The notes under the pieces were generated by a model, which saw only the letters and a list, made by a program, of their open reading frames with translations, was not told where the DNA came from and did no database searches. Both the position numbers and the translations under genes were made by a program. Shown in pieces: positions 10,626 through 22,173 of a DNA stretch of 64,000 nucleotides. Numbering within the stretch: position 1 is the stretch's first letter; the number at the start of each line of letters is the position of its first letter. The stretch is taken from the NCBI GenBank assembly GCA_947449035.1, contig CANFQC010000008.1, forward strand, positions 1 through 64,000. Reading direction: 5' to 3'. This DNA is from Actinomycetota bacterium. GTDB lineage: Bacteria; Actinomycetota; Actinomycetes; S36-B12.

Positions 10626-11636
10626 ATGGCCAAGGCATCCGCGCAGCCCGCTCGCGTCACCATCGCGATCGGCAACGAGCCGCTCTTCATCGAGCGCACG
10701 GTGCGCGCTGTCGCCAAGGCGGCCACGAAGGATGACCCCCAGGCACAGCGCTTTGACATCGCAGCAGGTGACGCCAATGGTGGCCTGGCAATCCGCGAAG
10801 CCTGCGCACCAACCCTGTTCGGTGACACCTCCGTTGTCATCGTCTCGGGCATCGACTCGTGCAGCGATGAGGTGGATGCCGCGCTTCGCGAGGTTGTCAC
10901 TGACTTCCCCGATCACGTCTGGCTGATCGTCACTCACCCCGGTGGAGTCAAGGGCAAGAACTTGCTCGATGCGCTCAAGAAGGCCGGTGCCGAGCAGGTC
11001 GATTGCGTGGCGCCGAAGAAGGGCAAGGACACCCTCGAGTTCCTCTCTCGTGAATTCGCTTCGCATAAGCGCACGATCACTCGTGACGGCATGGACGCCC
11101 TCTATGAGGCCCTCGGCAATGACATTCGCATGCTCTCGGCCGCTTCCTCACAGCTGTCGAGCGACGTCGTGAATGAGCCGATCACTCGTGATGATGTCGC
11201 CGCGTATTTTGAAGGCGTCGCTGAGGTCAGCGGTTTCGCGATCGCCGACGCAGTCTGGGATCGTCGATCAGTCGATGCCCTGCGCATGCTGCGCCAGGCG
11301 ATGCTGAACTCCGATTCCGTTGCGGTGCCCACGGTCTCGGCCATGGCGATGGGCTTGCGTCAGGTTGTTCGCGTGGCAGGTATGCCGCCAGGTGCCTCAG
11401 AGTTCGACATCGCGAAGGAGGCCGGCGTACCGCCGTGGAAGGTGAAGACCTTGCGTCGCCAATGGTCGGGCTGGAGTGGCGACCAGCGTCGCCTCGCTGC
11501 TGCGGCTGTTGCGCTCGCAGATGCTGATGGCGCAGCCAAGGGTGGCATCGCGCAGGGAAGCAGTCTTGATCCCGAGCAAAAGCTGCTCGAGCTCGAGCGC
11601 TTGGTGATGCTCACCTCGGCTCGAAAGTCCGAGTAA
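10626..11636 (+). CDS. holA: DNA polymerase III subunit delta
   Basis: MAKASAQPARVTIAIGNEPLFIERTV; classic actinobacterial position after comEC and before rpsT. Confidence 0.9.
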   Translation: MAKASAQPARVTIAIGNEPLFIERTVRAVAKAATKDDPQAQRFDIAAGDANGGLAIREACAPTLFGDTSVVIVSGIDSCSDEVDAALREVVTDFPDHVWLIVTHPGGVKGKNLLDALKKAGAEQVDCVAPKKGKDTLEFLSREFASHKRTITRDGMDALYEALGNDIRMLSAASSQLSSDVVNEPITRDDVAAYFEGVAEVSGFAIADAVWDRRSVDALRMLRQAMLNSDSVAVPTVSAMAMGLRQVVRVAGMPPGASEFDIAKEAGVPPWKVKTLRRQWSGWSGDQRRLAAAAVALADADGAAKGGIAQGSSLDPEQKLLELERLVMLTSARKSE

Positions 11637-11651
11637 CACCGCGACAAAGCG

Positions 11652-11677
11652 AAAGGCCCCTCCGAAGAGGGGCCTTT
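11652..11677. terminator. bidirectional intrinsic terminator (holA/rpsT convergent)
   Basis: AAAGGCCCCTCcgaaGAGGGGCCTTT between convergent gene ends. Confidence 0.88.
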
Positions 11678-11688
11678 GGAAGTAAGGG

Positions 11689-11946
11689 CTAGAGAGACGA
11701 AGCCTGCTTCGAGATCGAAGACTTGCGGTTCGCTGCCTGGTTGGCGTGGATGACGCCCTTGCTGACGGCCTTGTCGAGTGCCTTGGTGGCATCGGCTGCG
11801 AGTGCCTTTGCATCGCTGCTGCCGGCTGCGGCGGCCTCGTGGAACTTGCGCACGGCGGTCTTGAGCGAGCTCTTGACCGACTTATTGCGAAGGCGTGCCT
11901 TCTCGTTGGTGAGAATGCGCTTCTTCTGCGACTTGATGTTTGCCAC
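11689..11946 (-). CDS. rpsT: 30S ribosomal protein S20
   Basis: [30 protein letters not shown]. Confidence 0.98.
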   Translation of the reverse strand: MANIKSQKKRILTNEKARLRNKSVKSSLKTAVRKFHEAAAAGSSDAKALAADATKALDKAVSKGVIHANQAANRKSSISKQASSL

Positions 11947-12090
11947 GGAGCAACCTTTGTGTCTTCGGGCTCGGATGAGCCCTGGGTGGGAACTACCAGG
12001 TGTTACGGCCTCCTAGATTAGCCGTAGGCTGGCCTCAGACCCAAATTGGCCCCCTTGGCCCCCTCGGGGGCCCCTTTCGTGAGGACATCC

Positions 12091-13929
<1,839 letters not shown>

Positions 13930-13932
13930 TTC

Positions 13933-15063
13933 GTGCCCTTCGGCATCTACGTCCACGTTCCGTTCTGCGCCAGCCGCTGCGGATACTGCGACTTCAATAC
14001 CTACACGGCCACCGAGCTCGGCAATTCCGTCACTCGCGACACCTTTCATCAGGTGCTCATCGAAGAGATCCGTTATGCCCGAGGTATCGCAGGCGATCGT
14101 GAGGTCGACACGGTGTTCTTCGGTGGCGGAACCCCGACCCTGCTTGAAGCAGATGCGCTGAACGAAATCCTCGCTGTGATTCGTGAGGAGTTCGGGCTGT
14201 CAGAAGGTGCCGAGGTGACCACCGAAGCGAATCCTGATTCCGTCGATGCCACGAAACTTGGCGCGCTGCGCGAGGGCGGATTTACTCGTATCTCACTTGG
14301 CATGCAGAGCTCGGCTGCGAATGTGCTGAGGGTGCTCGAGCGCACTCATACGCCAGGCAGTAGTTCGGCGATGGCGAAGGCTGCCCGTTCGGTTGGCTTC
14401 GAGCACGTGAACCTTGATCTCATCTATGGCACGCCTGGAGAGACCGACGACGACCTGCGTCGCTCCCTCGACGAGGTCCTCGACGCCGGCGTCGATCATG
14501 TCTCCGCTTATTCGCTGATCGTCGAGCAGGGAACACCGCTTGCGCGCAAGGTCGCGCGCGGCGAGGTCGCCGAGCCTGATGACGACGTTGCCGCCGGTCG
14601 CTACGAACTCGTCGACGCGGTGCTGCGTGACGCAGGCTTCACCTGGTACGAGGTCTCCAACTGGGCGAAGCCAGGCGGCGAATGCCGTCACAACCTCGCG
14701 TATTGGCGAAACACCGACTGGTGGGGAATTGGTCCGGGCGCACACAGCCACATCGCGGGGGAGCGCTGGTGGAATCACAAGCACCCAGCCACGTATGCCG
14801 AGGCGCTCGGGCAAGGCGGCTCGCCTGCCGCAGATCGTGAAGTGCTCACTCCCGAGCAGGTGCAGACCGAGTCCGTGATGCTCGGCGTGCGCCTTGCCGA
14901 AGGCCTGCCAGTTTCTTCGATCCCAGCGAGTTCACGCACCGCCGCCGCGGTTCTCGTGGGCCGTGGCCTGCTCAACGGAGAGGCCCTGTTGGCCGGCCGC
15001 ATTCAGCTCACCGACTCCGGGCGCCTGCTCGCTGATGGCGTGGTGCGCGAGCTTCTCGGTTAG
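13933..15063 (+). CDS. hemW: radical SAM heme chaperone HemW (coproporphyrinogen III oxidase-like)
   Basis: YVHVPFCASRCGYCDFNTY, VDTVFFGGGTPTLL, HNLAYWRNTDWWGIGPGAHS. Confidence 0.95.
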   Translation: MPFGIYVHVPFCASRCGYCDFNTYTATELGNSVTRDTFHQVLIEEIRYARGIAGDREVDTVFFGGGTPTLLEADALNEILAVIREEFGLSEGAEVTTEANPDSVDATKLGALREGGFTRISLGMQSSAANVLRVLERTHTPGSSSAMAKAARSVGFEHVNLDLIYGTPGETDDDLRRSLDEVLDAGVDHVSAYSLIVEQGTPLARKVARGEVAEPDDDVAAGRYELVDAVLRDAGFTWYEVSNWAKPGGECRHNLAYWRNTDWWGIGPGAHSHIAGERWWNHKHPATYAEALGQGGSPAADREVLTPEQVQTESVMLGVRLAEGLPVSSIPASSRTAAAVLVGRGLLNGEALLAGRIQLTDSGRLLADGVVRELLG

Positions 15064-15065
15064 GT

Positions 15066-15089
15066 GTACCACTGAGGCTAAAGTGGTAC
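15066..15089. promoter_or_regulatory. inverted repeat, putative autoregulatory operator of the downstream TA module
   Basis: GTACCACT-N8-AGTGGTAC, perfect 8-bp arms, 10 bp upstream of the ATG at 15099. Confidence 0.6.
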
Positions 15090-15098
15090 TCTCACCTC

Positions 15099-15368
15099 AT
15101 GCCCACGACCAAGCCGCGCCTCCAGGTCACCGAGACTCCCGAGCTAACGGCCGCCCTCGATGCAGTGTGCGCCAAGGCCCCCGAAGAGCCGCGGTCACAG
15201 GTGCTCGCTCGCCTGGCGCTCGAGGGCTTTGCGGCCCGTGCGGATTCCGAGGTCGAGCGCCGAACTGCTCGACTGTTGGCGCTACATGACCTGACGACGA
15301 AGTTCGCTGATTGCTATCCGCCCGGCTACCTCGAAGAACTCCGCAAGGACTGGGATGGCAGACCATGA
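15099..15368 (+). CDS. putative antitoxin (VapB-like position)
   Basis: 89-aa ORF overlapping the start of the PIN toxin; VTETPELTAALDAV N-terminus. Confidence 0.72.
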   Translation: MPTTKPRLQVTETPELTAALDAVCAKAPEEPRSQVLARLALEGFAARADSEVERRTARLLALHDLTTKFADCYPPGYLEELRKDWDGRP

Positions 15369-15751
15369 TCGTCTTTGATGCGAGCGTGCTCATTGCTGCG
15401 TTGTCGCCAACCGACACACACCACCTCGCGGCCAGGTCGCTGCTCGTGAGATGCGATCTCGATCAGGGCGGCATGGTGCACCCCATCAATCTCGCCGAGG
15501 TACTCGTCGGACCGTCACGGCGGGGCAAGCACGTAGAAGCAGCGGAGGCTATTGCGGCCTCAGGCGTCGAGACCATGGCCGTGGATCTTCACACTCCCAT
15601 TCGACTTGCTCAACTACGTGCCGCGACCGGGCTCGCAATTCCGGACTGCTGCGCACTCGATGCCGCGATCGAAACGGGTTGCGCCATCGCGACCTTCGAT
15701 GACCGCCTTGCCCGCGCCGCCACGTCTTTGGGTATCCCGCTCGCCGCGTAG
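15365..15751 (+). CDS. PIN-domain ribonuclease toxin (VapC-like)
   Basis: MIVFDASVLIAAL, NLAEVLVGP, IPDCCALDAAI, IATFDDRLARAA acidic PIN residues. Confidence 0.9.
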   Translation: MIVFDASVLIAALSPTDTHHLAARSLLVRCDLDQGGMVHPINLAEVLVGPSRRGKHVEAAEAIAASGVETMAVDLHTPIRLAQLRAATGLAIPDCCALDAAIETGCAIATFDDRLARAATSLGIPLAA

Positions 15752-15777
15752 GCCGAATTGCCCCTGACTGCGTAGGA

Positions 15778-15804
15778 TTGGCACTCAGGATCCCCGAGTG
15801 CCAA
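15778..15804. promoter_or_regulatory. CIRCE operator (HrcA binding site)
   Basis: TTGGCACTC-N9-GAGTGCCAA, perfect 9-9-9 inverted repeat directly upstream of hrcA. Confidence 0.95.
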
Positions 15805-15825
15805 TGCCCGGGGTGAGTCGAGGAG

Positions 15826-16851
15826 GTGCCTGTGCTCGAGGATCGTCGCCTCGCCGTGCTGCGTGCCATCGTCGATGACTACGTCACGACCCAAGAGCCC
15901 GTCGGCTCCAAAGCCCTGGTCGAGCGGCACAATCTTGGCGTCTCGCCGGCCACCATCCGCAATGACATGGCCGCGCTCGAGGATGAGGGCTACATCACCC
16001 AGCCGCACACCTCGGCCGGCCGGGTGCCCACTGACCTGGGCTACCGCATGTTCGTCGATCAGCTCTCCACAGTGAAGCCGCTCACCTCAGCAGAGCGCCG
16101 TGCCATTCAGAGCTTCCTCGAAGACGCCGTCGATCTTGACGACGTCATGGCACGCACGGTGCGACTGCTCTCTCAGGTCACTCGTGAGGTTGCGCTGGTT
16201 CAGTACCCGACTCTTTCGCGTTCATCCGTGCGTCACGTCGAGGTCGTCTCGCTCAGCACGACTCGCATCCTTGTCGTCCTGATTGCTGACACTGGCCGCG
16301 TTGACCAGCGGATGCTCGATACTGCAGCGCCGATCGACGAGACCGTCGTGGCTGATGTGCGGGCGCGCATCGCCTTGGTCATTGGCGGACGTCGTTTCGT
16401 TGACGTCCCCGAGCTTCTTGTTGGCTTCGTCGAGTCCTTTGACATTCACGACCGTGCATTTGTCACTGCCGTGGCCGCAAGTGTCATGGAGCTCGCCGTC
16501 GAGAAATCAGATCAGCGCGTGATGATCGGCGGCACGGCCAACCTGACCCGACGCGGCGACGGCCTGCCGATAAATCTGCAGTCAGTTCTCGAGGCACTAG
16601 AAGAGCAGGTCGTGCTGCTAAAGCTGCTGGGTGAGACATCAGCCGGTGATTCGATCCTCGTGCGCATCGGACATGAGAACTCGGTGCAGGGCATGGAGGC
16701 CACCTCGGTGGTCAGTACCGGTTATGCCCGCGGCGATGAACTCGTTGCATCACTCGGCGTCGTGGGACCGACTCACATGGATTACGCCTCCAACATGGCC
16801 TCGGTGCACGCGGTTGCGCAGTACCTCGGTCGAATCCTGAGCGATCAGTAG
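15826..16851 (+). CDS. hrcA: heat-inducible transcriptional repressor HrcA
   Basis: [50 protein letters not shown]; start may be GTG 15832. Confidence 0.97.
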   Translation: MPVLEDRRLAVLRAIVDDYVTTQEPVGSKALVERHNLGVSPATIRNDMAALEDEGYITQPHTSAGRVPTDLGYRMFVDQLSTVKPLTSAERRAIQSFLEDAVDLDDVMARTVRLLSQVTREVALVQYPTLSRSSVRHVEVVSLSTTRILVVLIADTGRVDQRMLDTAAPIDETVVADVRARIALVIGGRRFVDVPELLVGFVESFDIHDRAFVTAVAASVMELAVEKSDQRVMIGGTANLTRRGDGLPINLQSVLEALEEQVVLLKLLGETSAGDSILVRIGHENSVQGMEATSVVSTGYARGDELVASLGVVGPTHMDYASNMASVHAVAQYLGRILSDQ

Positions 16852-16859
16852 GGATATAC

Positions 16860-17990
16860 GTGGCTACCGATTACTACGCACTCCTCGGAGTCTCCCGCGA
16901 CGCGGGGGCCGATGAGATTAAGAAGGCGTACCGAAAACTCGCTCGCGAACTTCACCCTGACGTCAATCCGGATCCGGCGGCCCAGGAGAAGTTCAAGATC
17001 GTCACCGCTGCCTACGAGGTGCTCAGTGATCCCGAGAAGCGCCAGATGTACGACATGGGCGGCGATCCACTCAGTGCGAGCGGCGGTGGCTTCGGTGGCT
17101 TCACCCAAGGCTTCGACTTCGGCGACATCATGGATGCCTTCTTTGGTAGCGGTCAGCAGCGCGGGCCACGCACTCGCTCACGTCGCGGACAAGATGCCCT
17201 GATCCGCATCCAGATTGATCTTGCCGGCGCAGTCTTCGGCGAGGAGCGCGAGATCACCATCGACACTGCGACCACCTGCGGTAGTTGCAAGGGCGCTGGC
17301 ACTGCAGCCAACAGTCAGCCCGAGACCTGCGTGATGTGCAAGGGCCGCGGCGAGATCCAGCAGGTGCAACGGTCCTTCCTCGGTCAGGTCATGACCTCGC
17401 GTCCGTGCCCCACGTGCCAAGGGTTCGGCACCACGATCCCGCATCCGTGCCACGAGTGTGCCGGCGATGGCCGTGTGCGCACCCGTCGCACGATCACGAT
17501 CGCCGTTCCGCCGGGCGTCGACACCGGCACGCGAATTCAACTCACCGGTGAAGGTGAAGTCGGTCCGAACGGTGGCCCGGCCGGCGATCTCTACGTTGAG
17601 ATCCAGGTCAAGGCACATCCGGCCTTCGAGCGTCACGGCGATGAACTTCACTGCGAGGTCACCTTGCCGATGACGTCTGCGGCACTGGGCGCCTCGGTCA
17701 CCCTTGACACTCTCGATGGTCCGCAGTCAATCGACGTGCGTGCCGGAACCCAGCCCGGTGAGGTACTCGTCCTGAAGGGCAAGGGCGCCGGCCGACTTCG
17801 TGGTGGCGGACGTGGTGATCTGCATGTTCACCTCACGGTTACCGTGCCGGGCAAGCTCAATGACGAGCAGGCTTCGCTGTTGCGCAAGCTCGCTGACCTT
17901 CGCAATGAGCAGGCAACCCAGGTCGGAGTCGGTGAGGCAGAAGGTGCCGGCCTGTTCTCCAAGCTCAAGGGTTCGTTCAAGAGCCGGTGA
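16860..17990 (+). CDS. dnaJ: molecular chaperone DnaJ
   Basis: [31 protein letters not shown], four CxxCxGxG-type zinc motifs. Confidence 0.97.
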   Translation: MATDYYALLGVSRDAGADEIKKAYRKLARELHPDVNPDPAAQEKFKIVTAAYEVLSDPEKRQMYDMGGDPLSASGGGFGGFTQGFDFGDIMDAFFGSGQQRGPRTRSRRGQDALIRIQIDLAGAVFGEEREITIDTATTCGSCKGAGTAANSQPETCVMCKGRGEIQQVQRSFLGQVMTSRPCPTCQGFGTTIPHPCHECAGDGRVRTRRTITIAVPPGVDTGTRIQLTGEGEVGPNGGPAGDLYVEIQVKAHPAFERHGDELHCEVTLPMTSAALGASVTLDTLDGPQSIDVRAGTQPGEVLVLKGKGAGRLRGGGRGDLHVHLTVTVPGKLNDEQASLLRKLADLRNEQATQVGVGEAEGAGLFSKLKGSFKSR

Positions 17991-18760
17991 CAGCCTCCGT
18001 ATTTCTTGTTGACCCGGCCTCGCTCGCGCAGGTCGGTGACACCTATGTGCTCGACGGCCCGGAAGGGCGCCACGCAGTCGCGGTCTCGCGCATTGGCATC
18101 GGTGAGCGCATTCATGTGGTTGATGGCGAGGGCACCAGGGTTATCGGAACTGTTCGCGAGTATCAGGGCAAGGACTCCTGTGTCATTGCAGTGGAGTCCG
18201 TCGAGCGAATTCCCGAACCATCACCGCGCTTGATCGTCGTTCAGGCTCTACCCAAGACCGAGCACGGTGAGCTTGCGGTTGATCTGCTCACCCAGGCAGG
18301 CGCTGATGTGATCGTGCCGTGGGCTGCGTCTCGTTGTGTGACTCAATGGCGCGCAGATCGTGCCGATAAGTCGCGGACCAAGTGGGTGCAGGCTGCGCGA
18401 GCAGCGACGAAGCAGTCGCGCAGGTCGCGGGCCCCGCAAATTCGGCCAGTCGCCTCGCTCGCTGAAGTTAAGGCCTTGGTTGCGTCCGCCTCTGCTGCCT
18501 ACGTCCTGCATGAGGAAGCGACAGCCCTCCTGGGTACCTGCGACGTTCCGACCGCCGGAGACATCGTGCTCATCGTCGGCCCCGAGGGCGGAATTTCACC
18601 CGATGAAGTCGCCGCGCTCACCGAGGCAGGTGCCCGCGCGGTACTCATCGGTGCCACGGTTCTGAGGTCATCGTCCGCCGGGGCAATGGGTATCGCGGCG
18701 CTGATGTCACGCTCCCCGTCCTGGACAGGTCGGTCCATGGGAGGATCAGCAGGTGAGTGA
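17987..18760 (+). CDS. rsmE: 16S rRNA (uracil1498-N3)-methyltransferase
   Basis: [50 protein letters not shown]-like knot motif. Confidence 0.93.
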   Translation: MTASVFLVDPASLAQVGDTYVLDGPEGRHAVAVSRIGIGERIHVVDGEGTRVIGTVREYQGKDSCVIAVESVERIPEPSPRLIVVQALPKTEHGELAVDLLTQAGADVIVPWAASRCVTQWRADRADKSRTKWVQAARAATKQSRRSRAPQIRPVASLAEVKALVASASAAYVLHEEATALLGTCDVPTAGDIVLIVGPEGGISPDEVAALTEAGARAVLIGATVLRSSSAGAMGIAALMSRSPSWTGRSMGGSAGE

Positions 18761-19091
18761 CTGTTTGTTCTGCCGGATCGTCGCGGGGGAGATCCCCGCT
18801 GACATGGTGCTGCGCACCGATGACTTCGTGGCATTCCGCGATATCTCGCCGCAAGCTCCCGTGCACGTGCTGGTAATTCCGGTGGCGCATCACGCCAATG
18901 CGGGTTCGCTTGCCGATGCTGACCCCTTGCTGGCCGGACACTTGCTGGCCGCTGCCAAGGAGGTCGCTGCGAGCGAAGGCCTGACTGACTACCGCTTGGT
19001 GTTCAACACGGGCGCCGAGGCCGGCCAGTCGGTCTTCCATGTTCATGCTCATGTGCTCGGTGGTCGCTCGCTTACCTGGCCGCCCGGATAG
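18753..19091 (+). CDS. HIT family (histidine triad) nucleotide-binding protein
   Basis: CLFCRIVAGEIPADMV, FHVHAHVLGG. Confidence 0.95.
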   Translation: MSDCLFCRIVAGEIPADMVLRTDDFVAFRDISPQAPVHVLVIPVAHHANAGSLADADPLLAGHLLAAAKEVAASEGLTDYRLVFNTGAEAGQSVFHVHAHVLGGRSLTWPPG

Positions 19092-19093
19092 TC

Positions 19094-20092
19094 ATGACCT
19101 CAATCGTTCCCGCGCCTGCGCCCGCCGGGCCTCCGCATGCACAAGCCATGATCACCGTTCCCGCCTCGCAGCCCATGGTTGCTCTGCTGGGCACAAGTGA
19201 TGAGTACCTGCGCCTGATTGAGGCCGCCTTCGGCGATGCCGACATCCTGGTGCGCGGAAATCAGATCACGATCACTGGCACTCCCGCTGATATTGCCTTG
19301 ATCGAAACCCTCTTCGGAGAGATGCTCGCCTTCCTGCGCACTGCGCAACCATTGAGCGCCGAGAACATTGAGCGCTCGATCACGCTGCTTCGCTCGGGTG
19401 AGCGTCCGACTGAGATCTTGAGCTCGAACATCCTCAGCAATCGCGGTCGCACGATCCGACCAAAGACTGTTAACCAGAAGAACTACGTCGACGCCATCGA
19501 TAAGAACACGATCGTGTTCGGCATCGGACCTGCGGGAACTGGCAAGACGTATCTCGCCGTGGCCAAGGCCGTTCAGGCTCTTCAGGCTAAGCGCATCACT
19601 CGTATCGTGCTCACTCGTCCGGCAGTCGAAGCAGGTGAGCGTCTCGGATTCTTGCCTGGCACGCTCTCCGAGAAGATCGACCCGTATTTGCGGCCGCTCT
19701 ATGACGCGCTGCACGACATGATCGATCCGGAGTCGATTCCTCGCCTAATTACGAGCGGCACCATTGAGGTTGCACCGCTGGCCTACATGCGTGGTCGCAC
19801 CCTCAATGACGCCTTCATCATCCTTGACGAGGCGCAGAACACCACTGCAGAGCAGATGAAGATGTTCTTGACCCGTCTTGGCTTCGGCTCGACGATGGTT
19901 GTTACCGGCGACGTCACTCAGGTCGACCTTCCGGGTGGTGCCACAAGCGGACTTCGTGTGGTGTCCGACATTCTTGAAGGAATTGAGGATGTCGAGTTCT
20001 GCCGCCTCACCTCGCAAGACGTCGTGCGTCACAAGCTCGTGGGCCGAATCGTTGAGGCCTACGACAAGTACGACCAGAAGCGGGAGCAATGA
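19094..20092 (+). CDS. phoH: PhoH family ATPase
   Basis: FGIGPAGTGKTYLAVAKAV, LTRPAVEAGERLGFLPG, FIILDEAQNTT. Confidence 0.95.
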   Translation: MTSIVPAPAPAGPPHAQAMITVPASQPMVALLGTSDEYLRLIEAAFGDADILVRGNQITITGTPADIALIETLFGEMLAFLRTAQPLSAENIERSITLLRSGERPTEILSSNILSNRGRTIRPKTVNQKNYVDAIDKNTIVFGIGPAGTGKTYLAVAKAVQALQAKRITRIVLTRPAVEAGERLGFLPGTLSEKIDPYLRPLYDALHDMIDPESIPRLITSGTIEVAPLAYMRGRTLNDAFIILDEAQNTTAEQMKMFLTRLGFGSTMVVTGDVTQVDLPGGATSGLRVVSDILEGIEDVEFCRLTSQDVVRHKLVGRIVEAYDKYDQKREQ

Positions 20093-20541
20093 CGGGCATC
20101 ACCGTGACTAATGAGAGTGCGGTCAATTGCGATACTGACGCTCTCGCTCGACTGGCAGCCTTCTTGCTCCCCTTGGTTCGAGTCTCCGATGATTGCGAAC
20201 TGTCCATCACCATTGTCGATGAGCCGCGCATGGAGGAACTCCACATCCAGTGGATGGATCTGCCTGATGCGACGGACGTGCTCTCATTTCCGATGGACGA
20301 GCTTCGAAGCGCTGGCCAGGGTGAGGAATTCCCGATCGGGATCCTCGGCGACATCGTGCTCTGCCCGGAATTCGCGCGTAAGCAGGCAGCCGAGGCCGGT
20401 CGGTCCCTTGATGCCGAGCTTCAATTCCTCACGACCCATGGGATTCTTCACTTGCTCGGCCACGACCACATGACTCCCGAGGAGTACGACCTCATGTTCG
20501 CCCTGCAAGACGAGTTGCTCGCGAAATGGAATGTGTCATGA
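20089..20541 (+). CDS. ybeY: endoribonuclease YbeY
   Basis: TDVLSFPMDE, LGDIVLCPE, THGILHLLGHDH zinc motif. Confidence 0.97.
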   Translation: MTGITVTNESAVNCDTDALARLAAFLLPLVRVSDDCELSITIVDEPRMEELHIQWMDLPDATDVLSFPMDELRSAGQGEEFPIGILGDIVLCPEFARKQAAEAGRSLDAELQFLTTHGILHLLGHDHMTPEEYDLMFALQDELLAKWNVS

Positions 20542-21848
20542 ACACCTCCCAGGCTTGGCTGCTGATCCTCTCACTGGTGCTGATCGTGATCTCCGGGCTC
20601 ATGGTCAGCGCGGAGACCGCCATTGGTCGTGTCTCGCGGGGTCACATTGAGGAGCTCGGCCGTGAGGGCGAGAAGCGCGCTGCACGATTGATTCGGGTGC
20701 TCGATGATCGTGCCCGTTACGTGAACGTGCTGCTCTTCCTCTCGACCGTCGCAACCGTGACGGCGACAGTGCTCGTCGGTTACGTCTGTGTCGGCATGTT
20801 CACTAGCTGGCCGATCGGCTGGGCAATGGCCTTGGCCGTGGCCATCATGGTCGTGATCTCCTACGTGGCTCTTGGTGTTGCCCCGCGCACCCTCGGTCGT
20901 CAGCACGCTGATCGCATTGCCCTCGCTTCGGCCGGAATCGCGCGCTTCCTCGCGGTGATTCTCGGTCCGATCACATCCCTGCTCATCCTCGTGGGCAATG
21001 CACTCACCCCGGGCAAGGGCTACCGCGAAGGTCCCTTCGCTTCAGCGGCTGAATTGCGCGAGTTCGTCGACATGGCCGAGGCCAGCAGTCTTATCGAAGA
21101 TGACGAGCGCCAGATGATCCACTCAGTGTTCGAGCTGGGAGAGACCTACGCCAAGGAGGTCATGGTCCCGCGAACTGAAGTCGTATTCATCGAACGTGAC
21201 CGAACCCTGCGCCAGGCACTGTCGCTTGGATTGCGATCAGGGTTCTCTCGCATTCCCGTGATCGGCGAGAACACCGACGACATCATTGGCATTGTCTACT
21301 TGAAGGATGTCGTCCGCCGTACCTTTGAGCATCGTGAGGCCGAGCAGTCCGAGAAGGTCGACTCGATCATGCGCCCTGCGTACTTCGTCCCCGATAGCAA
21401 GCAGGCGGACGATCTCTTGCGTGATATGCAAGCCAACCGACAGCACTTGGCCATCGTGATTGATGAATACGGTGGCACCGCTGGCGTGGTCTCGATTGAA
21501 GATGTCCTTGAGGAGATCGTCGGTGAGATCGCTGATGAGTACGACACTGAGCTCCCGGAGGTCATCGAACTGGCCGATGGTGGCTACCGACTCAGCTCGC
21601 GTATGCACATTGAGGATTTCGCGGAACTTGTCGATATTGAGCTCGACTCGGAGGAAGAGGGCGTCGACACAATTCTCGGCCTCATGGGCTTGCGCCTCGG
21701 GCGCGTGCCGATCGCAGGCTCCGAGGTCGTCGAGAACGGCTGGCGACTCGTGGCGGAGCAGGGAGTCGGTCGACGCAAGCGCATCGGCACGATCCATGCA
21801 CTGCCGGTCAAGGCTGCTGTATCGGAAGAAGGTGACGGCGATGAGTGA
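20538..21848 (+). CDS. hemolysin/CNNM-family transporter (DUF21 + CBS pair + CorC_HlyC)
   Basis: SAETAIGRVSRGH, VMVPRTEVVFIERD, IVIDEYGGTAGVVSIEDVLEEIVGEI. Confidence 0.95.
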   Translation: MNTSQAWLLILSLVLIVISGLMVSAETAIGRVSRGHIEELGREGEKRAARLIRVLDDRARYVNVLLFLSTVATVTATVLVGYVCVGMFTSWPIGWAMALAVAIMVVISYVALGVAPRTLGRQHADRIALASAGIARFLAVILGPITSLLILVGNALTPGKGYREGPFASAAELREFVDMAEASSLIEDDERQMIHSVFELGETYAKEVMVPRTEVVFIERDRTLRQALSLGLRSGFSRIPVIGENTDDIIGIVYLKDVVRRTFEHREAEQSEKVDSIMRPAYFVPDSKQADDLLRDMQANRQHLAIVIDEYGGTAGVVSIEDVLEEIVGEIADEYDTELPEVIELADGGYRLSSRMHIEDFAELVDIELDSEEEGVDTILGLMGLRLGRVPIAGSEVVENGWRLVAEQGVGRRKRIGTIHALPVKAAVSEEGDGDE

Positions 21849-22173
21849 GTTACTTGATGCTGAAGACGCCAAGTTGTTGACATTGGCACGTGGGGCTCGA
21901 GGTCGCATCGCAGCGGCCGAGGGAGCTGCCATCCGTGACGAGATGGGCCGCACCTATTCGGCAGCTACTGTCGACAACGGCACTCTCTTCATCAGTGCCC
22001 TGGATCTCGCAGTTGCCCAGGCCATCTCTGCGGGTGCCCGAGGTGCTGAAGCCGCTGTAGTTGTCACTCATGCAGATATCGAGACCACTGGGTTTCGATC
22101 ACTCGCCGGTGAAGGCGTTCCCGTCTACGTCTGCACTCCCGCAGGCGCCCTGACCGATACCGTGCTCACGTGA
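21841..22173 (+). CDS. cytidine deaminase-like protein (no recognisable Zn ligands)
   Basis: GRTYSAATVDNGTLFISALDLAVAQAISAG resembles Cdd fold but CAE and PCxxC motifs absent; position between CNNM gene and era. Confidence 0.75.
   Translation: MSELLDAEDAKLLTLARGARGRIAAAEGAAIRDEMGRTYSAATVDNGTLFISALDLAVAQAISAGARGAEAAVVVTHADIETTGFRSLAGEGVPVYVCTPAGALTDTVLT

Noticed and set aside
13933-15063. Radical SAM enzyme considered as RiPP maturase for the NHLP peptide
   Set aside because: Sequence and context are typical of housekeeping HemW, about 34 kb away from the precursor
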